Shown here: positions 7,996-17,126 of the stretch, in pieces
Numbering within the stretch: position 1 is the stretch's first letter
Layout: the number at the start of each line of letters is the position of its first letter
Assembly (NCBI RefSeq): GCF_030283205.1
Contig: NZ_JASNWF010000031.1
Coordinates: 1 to 64,000 of the forward strand
DNA length: 64,000 nt
Direction of reading: 5' to 3'
From: Actinomadura opuntiae
GTDB lineage: Bacteria; Actinomycetota; Actinomycetes; Streptosporangiales; Streptosporangiaceae
Program-made: the position numbers and the translations under genes
The notes under the pieces: model-generated
What the model was told of the DNA's origin: nothing
The model's input: only the letters and a program-made list of their open reading frames with translations
The model's database searches: none

Positions 7996-9054
7996 ATGTG
8001 GGACTTCGCGGGCCGGGACACCGCCATCGACCTGGGGAGCGCGACCGTGCGGATGCATGTGAAGGACCGCGGGGTCGTCGCGCGCGAGCCGTCGCTGCTC
8101 GCCCGCTGCCTGCATACCGGCAAGATCCTCGCCCTCGGCCTGCCGGCGCAGGAGATGGCCGGCCGGAACCCGGACGTGCGGCTCGTCCGGCCCATCCGCG
8201 AGGGCGCCCCCACCGAGACCGACGAGGCCGAGTACCTGCTGCGCGCCCTCGTCCGCGCCCACCACGGGCGCCGCCACACCGCGCGGCCCCGGCTGGTGGT
8301 GACGGTGCCGAGCGGCATGTCGTCGGTGCACTACCGGGCGCTGCAGTTCTCGGCGTTCCAGGCCGGCGCGCGCCGCCTCACGCTGGTGCCGACCCCGATC
8401 GCGGCCGCCATCGGGATGGGGCTCACCTCGTCCGGCCGCAAGGAGGTCGTCGTCGTCGCCGACATCGGGGCCGACATCACCGACGTCGGCGTCATCTCCT
8501 TCGGCGGGCTCGTCACCTCGCACACCGCGCTCGCCGGCGGCTCGTCGCTGGACCGGGCGATCGTCGCGCTGGTGCGGCGCGAGCACAACGTGCGGATCTC
8601 GCCGGCCGCCGCCGAGGCCGCCAAGCTGGAGGTCGGCGCGGTGCCGCCGATCGGCCGCCGCCCGCTGCGGCAGACCGTGGTGCACGGCCGCGACCTGTCC
8701 ACCGGCCTGCCGCGCGGGATCGTGCTGACCACCGCCGACGTCGCCCGCGCCATCGCCGGCCCGGTCGCCGACATCGTCGCCGCGATCCAGCAGGGGCTGT
8801 CCGGCTGCTCCCCGGAGATCTCCGGGGACCTGCTCGGCGTCGGCATCACGCTGACCGGCGGCACGTCCCGGCTGCCCGGCCTGGACCGGCTCATCAGCGA
8901 GCGCACCGGCCTGGCCGCGCGGATCGGCGACGACACCGGCGACGCCGCCGTCATCGGCGCGGCCGACGTGCTGCGCTCGTCCGGCTCGCAGGAGCCGCCG
9001 GCCCGCCGCAGCTCCCCGCGCCCGCACCTGCTCACCACCGTGCCGGAGTTCTAG
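7996..9054 (+). CDS. mreB: MreB-like rod-shape/actin-fold protein
   Basis: 352 aa. ATG preceded by GGAAGGGGAC; an in-frame upstream extension to 7906 lacks family similarity. Actin-fold ATPase motifs: phosphate 1 TAIDLGSATVRMHV, connect 1 TVPSGMSSVHYRAL, phosphate 2 VVVADIGADITDVGVI and the adenosine motif ITLTGGTSRLPGL. MreB filaments guide lateral wall or spore wall synthesis beneath the membrane. It stands alone with no mreC, mreD or pbp2 gene, and residues normally conserved (for example DLGTAN) are altered, so it may be an Mbl-type paralogue rather than the primary MreB. A short dyad GCACTC-TGC-GAGTGC lies at 7958-7972. Confidence 0.85.
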   Translation: MWDFAGRDTAIDLGSATVRMHVKDRGVVAREPSLLARCLHTGKILALGLPAQEMAGRNPDVRLVRPIREGAPTETDEAEYLLRALVRAHHGRRHTARPRLVVTVPSGMSSVHYRALQFSAFQAGARRLTLVPTPIAAAIGMGLTSSGRKEVVVVADIGADITDVGVISFGGLVTSHTALAGGSSLDRAIVALVRREHNVRISPAAAEAAKLEVGAVPPIGRRPLRQTVVHGRDLSTGLPRGIVLTTADVARAIAGPVADIVAAIQQGLSGCSPEISGDLLGVGITLTGGTSRLPGLDRLISERTGLAARIGDDTGDAAVIGAADVLRSSGSQEPPARRSSPRPHLLTTVPEF

Positions 9055-9125
9055 CGGGCCGCGACGCGGGGGCTCGTGGGGGCCGCGCGGGTCTCGTAGG
9101 GTACGTCCCGGACGAGGGAGGTCCC

Positions 9126-10064
9126 ATGAGCGACGCGCCCGGACGCGACGGCCCCGGCGAGCCCCGGCTCGAGGAGGTGTCGGACGGGGTGTTCGCCTAT
9201 GTCCAGCCCGACGGCACCTGGTGGATCAACAACACCGGCTTCCTGGCCGGCGAGCGCGGGGTGATCAGCGTCGACGCGTGCTCGACCGAGCGCCGCACCC
9301 GCGCCTACCTGGAGGCGATCGGCCGGGTGACCGTCCGTCCCGTCCGGACGCTGGTGAACACCCACCACCACGGCGACCACACCTTCGGCAACTACCTGTT
9401 CCCGGGCGCGACCATCGTCGGGCACGAACGGACCCGCGAGAACGCGCTCGCGTGGGGCGGGCCGTTCGACGAGCCGTTCTGGACGAAGGTCGACTGGGGC
9501 GGCGTCGAGGTCGAGCCGCCGTTCCTCACCTACACCGACGGGGTGACGCTCTGGTCGGACGACCTGCGCTGCGAGGTCCGGCACGTCGGCACCGCCGCGC
9601 ACACCACCAACGACTCGATCGTGTGGATCCCCGAACGCCGCGTCCTGTTCTGCGGCGACCTGCTGTTCAACGGCGGCACCCCGTTCGTGATGCAGGGGTC
9701 GGTGGCGGGCACGATCGCGGTGCTGGAGGAGGTCGTCGCGCCGCTGGACGCGGCGACGATCGTCCCGGGCCACGGTCCCGTGGCGGGCCCGGAGCTGATC
9801 GGTGACGTCCTCGGCTACCTGCGGTTCCTTCAGGCGACGGCGGCGCAGGCCAAGGCCGCCGGGCTGGCGCCGCTGGAGGCGGCGCGGGAGACCGACCTCG
9901 GCCCCTACGCGGAGCTGACCGACGCCGAGCGGATCGTCGGCAACCTGCACCGCGCGTACGCCGAGCTCGACGGCCTGGAGCCGGGCGGCGAGATCGACAC
10001 CGCCACGGCCCTGCTGGAGATGGTCGACTACAACGGCGGCCGCCCCCTGACCTGCCGCGCCTGA
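9126..10064 (+). CDS. MBL-fold metallo-hydrolase
   Basis: 312 aa, ATG with GGGAGG upstream and a TAGGGT -10-like hexamer before it. Metallo-beta-lactamase fold: zinc motif HHHGDH in LVNTHHHGDHTFGN, a metal-bridging Asp in RVLFCGDLLFNGG and the late His in IVPGHGPVAG. The sequence style, including WWINNTGFLAGERGVISVDA, resembles MBL proteins near polyketide cyclase genes and quinoprotein-relay-type hydrolases, but the substrate is unknown. It converges on the SWIM-protein gene with a 47-bp gap. Confidence 0.9.
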   Translation: MSDAPGRDGPGEPRLEEVSDGVFAYVQPDGTWWINNTGFLAGERGVISVDACSTERRTRAYLEAIGRVTVRPVRTLVNTHHHGDHTFGNYLFPGATIVGHERTRENALAWGGPFDEPFWTKVDWGGVEVEPPFLTYTDGVTLWSDDLRCEVRHVGTAAHTTNDSIVWIPERRVLFCGDLLFNGGTPFVMQGSVAGTIAVLEEVVAPLDAATIVPGHGPVAGPELIGDVLGYLRFLQATAAQAKAAGLAPLEAARETDLGPYAELTDAERIVGNLHRAYAELDGLEPGGEIDTATALLEMVDYNGGRPLTCRA

Positions 10065-10111
10065 CACGCCCGGCCCGGCTCGGCGGCGGCGCGCTCGTCC
10101 CGGTCGGTGCG

Positions 10112-12073
10112 TCAGCGGAGTTCCGCGGTCGTCAGGAGGCGGATGTGGGCGGTGGCCCAGGCCTCGGCGGTGCGGTGCGGGTCGTCGGCGGCGAGCGCGG
10201 CGGCGAGGCCGGCGAGGGTCGCGGCGGCGGCGCGCAGGCCGATGCGCCGCAGGTCGTCGCCGGCGCGGGTGATCCGGTCGCGCAGTACCGGGGTGGTGTG
10301 CAGCAGGCCGCGGTGCGCGGCCTCGGCGCAGACGTCGAGCGCGGCGTGCACGACGTCGCCGAGCGGGTCCGGCGCGGCGGGGGGCGGGCCGTCCAGCACG
10401 GCGGTGCCGGTGCCGGGCGCCAGGTCGGGGACGACGACGCCCGACCCGGTCCACACCGCGAACGGGTCGATGACGAGCCCGCCCCGGTCCCGGCGGACGG
10501 CGCCGGTCACCATGCGGGGCGCGTCGGCGAGCGCCGCCGCGAGGGCGTCGAGCGCGGCGGGACGGTACGGGCCGTGCTCGGCGGACACGACGGCGGTCGC
10601 TCCGGCGGCGTCCGCGATCACCGCGTCCAGCCGCTGCGCGCCCGGGTGGTAGCCGACGTCCCGCACCTCGGCGACCGCGACCGCGCGGACCAGTTCCGCC
10701 TCCACGCGCGGCCGGACCAGGCGGGGCGGCAGCGCGTCCAGCGCCCGCACCTCTGCCTTCAGGTCGCGGACGAGCAGCCCGGCGGGCAGCCCTTCCCAGG
10801 CGTCGCCGAGCGGCGTGACGGTGGTCTTGGCGATCCGGCCCGCCGCGACGCGGACGACCCGCCCGGCGCTGCGGGCGGCGCTCTCCGACACGACGTTGGC
10901 GGCGGCGAGGGCGCGCAGCGGGGAGCCGAGGACGCGGCGCCCGGCCAGGTCGGCGCCGGTGAGCTGCTCGCCGTCCGGGACGTTCCAGCGGCGCTTGAGC
11001 ACCAGGACGACGCCGGTGCCGGCGTGCGCGAGGAAGACGTCGGCGGTGCGGACCCCGCCGGTGCCGCCGACGCGGCAGCCGAGCGCGGTGAGCCGGACGC
11101 GGCGCAGCGGCGTCTCGGCGGGCTCGTCGGTGCCGAGCACCTGCGAGCGGGTGCCGCCGGCGGCGGACGCGCGGTGCCGGGCGTGCACCTCGGCGATCAG
11201 CGCGGCGAACCGCGCGGGGTCGTGGGCGGCGTCGCGCCCGTGGTAGGCGGCGAGCTGCCCGGCGAGGTCGTCGAGCGCCCCGGCGGGCCAGTGCAGGTTC
11301 CGCGCTGTCAGCTCGGCGGCGGTCCGGCGCAGTGCGGTGGCGAGGACGGGGCCGGCGTGCACGGCGCCCTCCAGCAGGATCTGGTCCACCAGGCCGACGG
11401 CCGCGTCGAGCCCGCCGCCTCGCTCCCCCTTCGTCTCGCCGCCGACGTCGAGGCGTACGTCGGCGCCGGTCAAGCCGCGCTCGTCGGCGGCGCGGAAAGC
11501 CCAGGCCGCCAGCACGGTCATCTCGCCGCGCACGGACGCGACGGCGTCGGTGTGCACGTAGCCGAGCTCGCCGGGCACCAGGAACCGGACCGTGCAGGTC
11601 TGCAACTCGACGCGCGCGACCGGGTCTCCGGCGGTCGGCCGGTGGATCGTGGCCGCGTATCCCGCGCGGTGGGCGCGCCGGGCGGCGGTCAGGGCACGGC
11701 GGCCGAGGACGGCGGCGAGCGCGTCGTCGTCCAGCGACCCGGGCGACCAGCCGGCCGCCTCGCCGGGTTCTTCGGCGCGGTCTTCGGCGTCGTCTCCAGA
11801 GGCGTCGCGCTGGTAGGCCAGGACGAGGCAGATCTGGTGGCGGCACGTGCCGGTCGCCGCGCAGGTGCAGGTCGCGGCCTCCAGGCCCGCGCCCGCCGGG
11901 AGCGCGGCCGTGGTGCCGTCGGGGTACCTGCCCTCGACGCCGCCGTCCGGCGCGACCGTCATCTCCGGTCCGTTGCCGGCGTCCAGGTCCTTGGCGGCGC
12001 GCTTGACCAGGCCCCGGTTGGCGAGGGCGGCGAGCGCGTCGGGGGTCAGCGCGAGCAGGTCCGCGCGGGTCAT
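10112..12073 (-). CDS. SWIM zinc-finger protein, last gene of the MoxR/vWA operon (YehQ-like)
   Basis: 653 aa. The ATG overlaps the stop of the vWA gene (ATGA) and is preceded by AGAGGA. An N-terminal SWIM finger of the CxCx(n)CxH type is seen at Cys69, Cys71, Cys77 and His79 (CTCAATGTCRH). The rest has no recognised domain; it contains an OB- or beta-rich middle and an Ala-rich helical C-terminus. SWIM fingers bind nucleic acids or proteins. The size and position after a vWA gene match E. coli YehQ. No function has been shown to my knowledge for this family; the operon suggests it works with the MoxR ATPase and the vWA protein. Confidence 0.85.
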   Translation of the reverse strand: MTRADLLALTPDALAALANRGLVKRAAKDLDAGNGPEMTVAPDGGVEGRYPDGTTAALPAGAGLEAATCTCAATGTCRHQICLVLAYQRDASGDDAEDRAEEPGEAAGWSPGSLDDDALAAVLGRRALTAARRAHRAGYAATIHRPTAGDPVARVELQTCTVRFLVPGELGYVHTDAVASVRGEMTVLAAWAFRAADERGLTGADVRLDVGGETKGERGGGLDAAVGLVDQILLEGAVHAGPVLATALRRTAAELTARNLHWPAGALDDLAGQLAAYHGRDAAHDPARFAALIAEVHARHRASAAGGTRSQVLGTDEPAETPLRRVRLTALGCRVGGTGGVRTADVFLAHAGTGVVLVLKRRWNVPDGEQLTGADLAGRRVLGSPLRALAAANVVSESAARSAGRVVRVAAGRIAKTTVTPLGDAWEGLPAGLLVRDLKAEVRALDALPPRLVRPRVEAELVRAVAVAEVRDVGYHPGAQRLDAVIADAAGATAVVSAEHGPYRPAALDALAAALADAPRMVTGAVRRDRGGLVIDPFAVWTGSGVVVPDLAPGTGTAVLDGPPPAAPDPLGDVVHAALDVCAEAAHRGLLHTTPVLRDRITRAGDDLRRIGLRAAAATLAGLAAALAADDPHRTAEAWATAHIRLLTTAELR

Positions 12074-13239
12074 CCGCCGATCCTCTCGGCGACGAACTCC
12101 GCGAGCCGGCCGGGGGTCATCGCGCCGACGTGCGCGCCGGCGTCGGCGAGCCGCCGCCCCATCTCGCGGTCGAACGCGGGGTTGGCGGCCTCGTCCAGCG
12201 CGGCGAGGCCGAGCACGCAGGTGCCCTGCTCCACCAGCCGCCGCACCTCCCGGACGAGCCGGCCGGGGTCGCCGCCCTCGTAGAAGTCGCTGATCACGGC
12301 GACGATCGCGCGGCGCGGGTTGTCGACCAGCCCGGCGGCGTAGGCGACCGCGCGGCCGATGTCGGTGCCGCCGCCGAGCTGCACCTTCATCAGCAGCTCC
12401 GCCGGGTCGGTGACGTCGGACGTCAGGTCGACGACGGAGGCGTCGAACGCGACCAGGTGCGTCTTCAGCCCCGGCAGGCCCCACAGGCAGGCGGCGGTGA
12501 CCGCCGAGTGGATCACCGAGTCGACCATCGAGCCGGACTGGTCGACCAGCAGGATCATCTGCCACTGCTCGACGTGCCGCCGCGTCCGCGACACGAACCG
12601 CGGGCTCTCGATGTAGAGGCGGCGCTCGTCGGGGCGGTAGTGCGCGAGGTTGGCGCGGATCGTCCCGCGGAAGTCGAAGTTGCGGGAGTTGCGGATGCGG
12701 CTCGGGCGCCGCGACCGGGTCCCGTGGAACGCCCGCCGGACCTCGGTGGCGAGCTTGTCCATCAGCTCCCGCACCACGGCGTCGACGATCCGCCGCGCGA
12801 GCGCGAGGACCTCGGGGTTCATCAGGTGCTTGGTGCGCATGACGGCGCGCAGCAGCGCCCGGTCGGGCTCGATGCGCTCCAGCACGGCGGGGTCGGTGAC
12901 GATGTCGTGGATCTCGTAGCGTTCGACGGCGTCGCGTTCGAGCCGCTCGATGGTCTCCTTGGGGAACAGCCGGTGCACGTCGTCGAGCCAGTCGACGGTG
13001 GTGAGCACGGACGGCCCGTCGCCGCCGGTCCGGTCGTCGGGCCGGCCGCCGCCGGGCGCGGTGCCGGGACCGCCGGCGCGGACGCCGCGGCGCGCGAGGC
13101 CGGGGTCGCGGCCGTAGAGCCAGGCGAGGGCGCGGTCGCGGGCGGCGGCGTCGCCGCCGAGCGGTCCGGTGGCGGCCCCGGCGGGGGCGCCGAGGATGAG
13201 CCGCCAGCGTTCCAGGTCCGCGCCGGGGTCGGGGGTCAT
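12070..13239 (-). CDS. vWA-domain protein of the MoxR/DUF5682 operon (YehP-like)
   Basis: 389 aa. ATG with GGAGG at 6 nt and a 4-bp overlap with the DUF5682 stop. The C-terminal von Willebrand A domain (~225-389) has an intact MIDAS: DQSGS at 233-237, Thr in GGGTDIG (~292) and Asp in VISDFYEGG (~318). The N-terminal half is helical with a conserved-looking stretch ending in a basic region (RSRRPSRIRNSRNFDFRGT split around residue 180). MIDAS-containing vWA proteins usually partner MoxR ATPases to insert metal or remodel a client protein; the neighbouring MoxR gene supports this. Probably cytoplasmic, as no signal peptide is present. Confidence 0.9.
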   Translation of the reverse strand: MTPDPGADLERWRLILGAPAGAATGPLGGDAAARDRALAWLYGRDPGLARRGVRAGGPGTAPGGGRPDDRTGGDGPSVLTTVDWLDDVHRLFPKETIERLERDAVERYEIHDIVTDPAVLERIEPDRALLRAVMRTKHLMNPEVLALARRIVDAVVRELMDKLATEVRRAFHGTRSRRPSRIRNSRNFDFRGTIRANLAHYRPDERRLYIESPRFVSRTRRHVEQWQMILLVDQSGSMVDSVIHSAVTAACLWGLPGLKTHLVAFDASVVDLTSDVTDPAELLMKVQLGGGTDIGRAVAYAAGLVDNPRRAIVAVISDFYEGGDPGRLVREVRRLVEQGTCVLGLAALDEAANPAFDREMGRRLADAGAHVGAMTPGRLAEFVAERIGG

Positions 13240-15509
13240 GGTCGTCCTCCGGTGAGTCCGGCGGTCTCCAGGGCGCGGTCGACGCGCTCCTCCAGGGCGC
13301 GGGCCTCGGCGATGGCGAGCGGGTCGCCGCCGGGGCGCAGCAGCGCGCGGCCGGACCCGCGCAGCCCCCGGCGGGCGAGCAGCTGCCCGGCGATGGCCTC
13401 GCGCTCGCGCGGCGGGAAGTACTCGAACGCCTGCCGCAGCGCGGGCAGCGCGATGAGGAAGTCCTCCTCGGTGAGCGCGCCGACCAGCTCGTCCAGGACG
13501 GCCAAGACCGTCCCGCCGGCGTCGAGGACCTCCTGCCTGGCCAGCGCGAACAGCCCGGCGAGCCAGTCGCCGAGCACCCGCGGGGCGGAGGCGCCGCGCA
13601 CCGCGCGGGCCGGGTCGGCGGTGTCGCCCAGGGCCCGGCCGAGCCCGAACGCGGCGCCGCGCAGGTCGGGCGGCGCCTCGGGCGCGGCGGCGACGCGGCG
13701 GGCGACGCCGAGCGCCGCGTCCCGGTCCAGGCCGAGCGCGGCGGACGCGTGCAGCAGCGCGTCGCGGGTCGCGGCCAGCGCCCGCAGCCGCGCGGGGTCG
13801 GCGGGCTCCGGGCCGCCGCGGATCCCTTCGGCGAGCCACAGGATCCGTTCCGTGCACTGCTCGATGACGGTGCCGAACAGCGGGCTGCGGGCCGTGCCGA
13901 GGACGTGGTCGTGCCGCCACAGGCCGAGGACGGCGTCCAGGGCCCGGCCGAGCGCGCCGATGTCGGACGCGCCCGCGACGCCCGCCTCGATGGACGCGGC
14001 GATCCGCCCGGACTGCCCGGCGCATCCGCACAGCGCCGCGTCGAACAGCACGTCCGCCAGGCCCGCCATGTCGCCGGCCGCGCCGGACGTCCGCTCGTCC
14101 AGGACGGCCGCCGCGGCGTCGGCGAGGGTCGGCCCGTACGCGCCCGCCTCGATCAGCGCGGCCAGCCGGGTGCCGTCCGGGTCGGCGGTGTCGACGTGCC
14201 AGACCTCGTCCAGCACCGGGTCGGCGCCGGTCGCCGGGCCCGACTCGCGGTCGGCGCCGGGGACGCCCAGGACGCGCAGCCGGTGCAGCGCGCGGCTGCG
14301 CTCCAGCCCGCGCGCGGCGGTCAGCTTCAGCGCGACCCGGCCGCCGCGGCCGAGGCCGAGCCGTTCGAGTTCGGCGGCGGCGTCGTGGACGAGCGGCGGT
14401 GCGGGCGTGTCGGGGTGCAGCCGACCGACCCGGTTCCCGCTCAGCGCCGCCACCATCTCGGCGACCGCGGGATGCGCGCCCGGCGCGAGGGGGCCGCGCC
14501 ACGTCCACGGGAGCCGCTGGTCGAGGTCCTCGCCGACCAGCGCGGACACCAGGCCGTCCAGCAGGTCGGTGCGGGCGGGCGCGCGGTGGCCGCGCAGCCG
14601 GGTCAGCCCGTCGGTGAGCGTCCGCGCGGCGATCAGGTCGGCGGTCGACACCACCTGCCTGCGTTCGCGCAGCCGGGTCACGACGGTCTCGGTCAGCGCG
14701 GCGGCGGCGCCGTCCGGGCCGTCCTCCCAGAGCCGCTGGTAGTACTCCGGCGACGGCATGCCCGACTGGTAGCCGGTGAACGCGTCCAGCCGCCGGAAGG
14801 AGTACGGGACGAGGAAGCTGCCGCCGGTCGCGCCCTCCGCGGGTGCCGGGACCTCCGGCCACTCGGTGCCGCCGTCGCGCACGAGGACTTCGAGGGCGGG
14901 CTTGTGGAACCCGCCCGTCACCACCACGACCGGGCGGTCGCCGGCGTCGGCCTCCGCCGCCCGGATCCACGCGGCCATGTACGACTCGCGGGCGGAGTCG
15001 TCGGGCCCCGGGTCGGCGTCGCCGCGGACGAGGGCGAAGTAGGCGTCGAGCCGCGCGGGCAGGTCGTCGGCGTCGATCTCGAACAGGTGGTCCCACAGCA
15101 CGTCGGTGTTGTCGACGGCGAACTCGCGGCACAGCCGCGCGGTGGCGTCGGCGTGGCGGCGCTCGGCGTCGGCGTACCGGTTGCCGCGCTCGGCGAACGC
15201 GGGATGCCAGGCGGGCAGGTCGATGAACCGCAGCTCCGCGCCGACGGCCCGGCCGGTGGTGAGCGCCGCCCATTCCGGCGAGTAGTCGCAGAACGGTGAC
15301 CAGGACGAGTGCACCCGCTCGGCGTCGCGGTAGAAGCTGTAGACCGCGACGGGCGGCTCGTGGCCGAGCAGCAGCTCGTCCAGCCGCCCGCTGAAGTCGG
15401 CGGGGCCCTCGACCAGCACGTACGCGGGGCGCAGCCGCGCGATCGTGTCGCGGACGAGCCGCGCGCACGCCGGGCTGTGGTGCCGGACGCCGACGAACGT
15501 GACGGCCAT
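13236..15509 (-). CDS. DUF5682 family protein (YehM-like)
   Basis: 757 aa, close to the length I recall for E. coli YehM. The ATG overlaps the moxR stop by one base (TGATG) and there is no Shine-Dalgarno, so translation depends on the upstream gene. Near the N-terminus are FVGVRHHSPACARLV, ILVEGPADF-like (YVLVEGPADF) and YSFYRDAERVHSSWSPFCDYSPEW, typical of the family; a GGFHKPAL motif follows around residue 200. The remaining two thirds are Ala/Leu-rich helices. The function is unknown; the Glu/His-rich N-terminal region recalls TraB/PrgY-like or erythromycin-esterase-like folds, which is a guess. Always found with MoxR and vWA genes in known examples. Confidence 0.88.
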   Translation of the reverse strand: MAVTFVGVRHHSPACARLVRDTIARLRPAYVLVEGPADFSGRLDELLLGHEPPVAVYSFYRDAERVHSSWSPFCDYSPEWAALTTGRAVGAELRFIDLPAWHPAFAERGNRYADAERRHADATARLCREFAVDNTDVLWDHLFEIDADDLPARLDAYFALVRGDADPGPDDSARESYMAAWIRAAEADAGDRPVVVVTGGFHKPALEVLVRDGGTEWPEVPAPAEGATGGSFLVPYSFRRLDAFTGYQSGMPSPEYYQRLWEDGPDGAAAALTETVVTRLRERRQVVSTADLIAARTLTDGLTRLRGHRAPARTDLLDGLVSALVGEDLDQRLPWTWRGPLAPGAHPAVAEMVAALSGNRVGRLHPDTPAPPLVHDAAAELERLGLGRGGRVALKLTAARGLERSRALHRLRVLGVPGADRESGPATGADPVLDEVWHVDTADPDGTRLAALIEAGAYGPTLADAAAAVLDERTSGAAGDMAGLADVLFDAALCGCAGQSGRIAASIEAGVAGASDIGALGRALDAVLGLWRHDHVLGTARSPLFGTVIEQCTERILWLAEGIRGGPEPADPARLRALAATRDALLHASAALGLDRDAALGVARRVAAAPEAPPDLRGAAFGLGRALGDTADPARAVRGASAPRVLGDWLAGLFALARQEVLDAGGTVLAVLDELVGALTEEDFLIALPALRQAFEYFPPREREAIAGQLLARRGLRGSGRALLRPGGDPLAIAEARALEERVDRALETAGLTGGRP

Positions 15510-16591
15510 CAGCCGGGCAGCAGGTGCCGGGCGGCGTGCAGCGCCCTCCACTGCTCGCCGTCGCGCCGCGGCGCCTGCTGCTCCAGGTAGCGGCGCAGCC
15601 GGGTCAGGTCGTCCGGGCTGTCCTTGGCGGCCGTCCCGGCGAGGCACTCGACGATGTCGGCGGCGCCGCCCGCCTCGCCGCGCAGGAACCAGCCCCGTAC
15701 CCCGACCGCGTGCGCGACCGACACCGCCTCGGCCGTGCTCATCACCGCCGACAGCCGGTCCATCGGCCGGCCCTCCTCCGTGGTGGCGTTGCGCAGTTCC
15801 CGGAACGTGGTGACCAGCACCTCCAGGACGTCGCGGCGCGGTGCGACGCCGACGCCGCTGCGCTCCAGCAGCCGCGCGGCCTCCTGCTCGACCAGGTCCA
15901 GTTCGGTGGCGAAGTCGGCGATCGGGAACACCGTCTCGAAGTTGAACCGCCGTTTGAGCGCGGCGCTCATCTCGTTGACGCCCCGGTCGCGGGTGTTCGC
16001 GGTCGCGATCACGTTGAACCCGTCCCGCGCGAACACCATCGACTCCGGCCCGGACAGCTCCGGGATCGCCAGCACGCGATCCGACAGCGGCGACAGCAGC
16101 GAGTCCTGCACCTCAAGCGGGCACCGGGTGATCTCCTCGAACCTGACGACCCTGCCCTCGGCCATCCCGGTCAGCAGCGGCGCCGGCACCAGCGACCGCG
16201 TGGACGGCCCCTCCGACACCAGCAGCGCGTAGTTCCAGGAGTACTTGATCTGGTCCTCGGTCGTCGCGGCGCCGCCCTGGATCGTCAGCGTGGACGTCCC
16301 CGACACCGCCGCCGCGACCAGCTCCGACAGCAGCGACTTCGCGGTGCCCGGCTCGCCGACCAGCATCAGCCCGCGGCTCGTGGCGAGGGTGACGAGGGCC
16401 CGGTCGATCAGCGCGGTGTCGCCGACGAACTTGCGGGTCACGCCGAGCGCCTCGTCCCCGACGATGAAGCGCCGCGCCCCGGTGAGGCTGAGCGCCCAGC
16501 CGGGCGGGCGCGGCCCCTCGTCGTTCTCGCGGAGCCGCTCCAACTCGTCGGCGAACCGCACCTCGGCGGGCGGCCGCTGGTACTCGGTCAT
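15509..16591 (-). CDS. MoxR-type AAA+ ATPase (YehL-like)
   Basis: 360 aa. ATG overlaps the stop of the 60-aa membrane peptide (ATGA). AAA+ motifs: Walker A GEPGTAKS (79-86), Walker B-type VVRFEE (148-153), sensor 1 IATANTRDRG (195-204) and Arg finger candidates R214/R215 in ALKRRFNFE. MoxR ATPases act with vWA proteins as chaperones that mature or disassemble a client. It heads the conserved quartet MoxR-DUF5682-vWA-SWIM. An upstream in-frame extension to 16666 would run through the membrane-peptide gene and is not chosen. Confidence 0.92.
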   Translation of the reverse strand: MTEYQRPPAEVRFADELERLRENDEGPRPPGWALSLTGARRFIVGDEALGVTRKFVGDTALIDRALVTLATSRGLMLVGEPGTAKSLLSELVAAAVSGTSTLTIQGGAATTEDQIKYSWNYALLVSEGPSTRSLVPAPLLTGMAEGRVVRFEEITRCPLEVQDSLLSPLSDRVLAIPELSGPESMVFARDGFNVIATANTRDRGVNEMSAALKRRFNFETVFPIADFATELDLVEQEAARLLERSGVGVAPRRDVLEVLVTTFRELRNATTEEGRPMDRLSAVMSTAEAVSVAHAVGVRGWFLRGEAGGAADIVECLAGTAAKDSPDDLTRLRRYLEQQAPRRDGEQWRALHAARHLLPG

Positions 16592-16770
16592 GGCGTCCGT
16601 TCCGGGTCGGGCCGGCCGGGGAGGTGATCTTCCATGCCGCCCCACGGTAGAGGAGCGCGCCGACAATCCGCGGCGAGCCCGACCACGGGGACGAGCGCGA
16701 CCGCGCCCGCCAGCGCGCCGAACCCCACCGCGCCCCGCACCAGGTGCCGTCCCAGCGACTCACCGGTCAT
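16588..16770 (-). CDS. 60-aa single-span membrane peptide at the head of the MoxR operon
   Basis: Starts MTGESLGRHLVRGAVGFG with GGAGG at 6-nt spacing; overlaps the sigma-like gene upstream by 11 bp and the moxR start downstream by 4 bp. Residues ~10-33 form one hydrophobic helix rich in Gly/Ala; the C-terminal half is Pro-rich and hydrophilic. I do not recognise a family. The good ribosome binding site and overlaps at both ends argue that it is translated. It might be a membrane anchor or a short partner of the sigma-like protein; both ideas are inference. Confidence 0.65.
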   Translation of the reverse strand: MTGESLGRHLVRGAVGFGALAGAVALVPVVGLAADCRRAPLPWGGMEDHLPGRPDPERTP

Positions 16771-17044
16771 GGCCGCCCTCCAGCGCCTCATGGACCGCCG
16801 CCCGCGCCCGATGCAGCCGCGACTTCATCGCGGGCACGCTCAACCCGAGCGCGGCGGCGGTCATCGGTCCCGAGATCCCCTGCACGTCCCGCATGATCAG
16901 GACGCGCCGCCGGTCGGCGGGCAGCGCGGCGATCGCCGCCGCCACCCGCTCGGCCTCCAGCCGCCGGAACACGTCCTCCTCCGCCGACGGCGCCGCGCCG
17001 TCCGGAAGCAACGCCGCACCCACGGCGATCACCGCGATGGTCAT
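16760..17044 (-). CDS. Stand-alone sigma-70 region 4 protein (truncated ECF-type sigma factor)
   Basis: 94 aa. ATG preceded by GGAGG at 5 nt, an excellent start site. Residues ~23-88 are a sigma-70 region 4 helix-turn-helix: ERVAAAIAALPADRRRVLIM, then GISGPMTAAALGLSVPAMKSRLHRAR. The region 2 domain of an ECF sigma factor (about 70-90 residues for -10 binding and core contact) is absent, and the 22 residues before region 4 are unrelated. It therefore cannot be a normal sigma factor. It could be a remnant kept for coupling, or a region-4-only regulator. It is the first gene of the six-gene operon and is divergent from the XRE regulator. Confidence 0.75.
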   Translation of the reverse strand: MTIAVIAVGAALLPDGAAPSAEEDVFRRLEAERVAAAIAALPADRRRVLIMRDVQGISGPMTAAALGLSVPAMKSRLHRARAAVHEALEGGHDR

Positions 17045-17126
17045 GACAACCTCCGTTCCCGCACCGGCAGGGCACCGGCGCCCTCATAGGAGGCCGCGTC
17101 CCTCCGAAAGGATTCACCCCGCACCC

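Noticed and set aside
9051..10111. Extension of the MoxR-operon strand across the MBL-fold gene
   Set aside because: The minus-strand frame there has no stop for a long way, but the plus-strand MBL gene has the zinc motifs and a good start; the SWIM gene ends at 10112.
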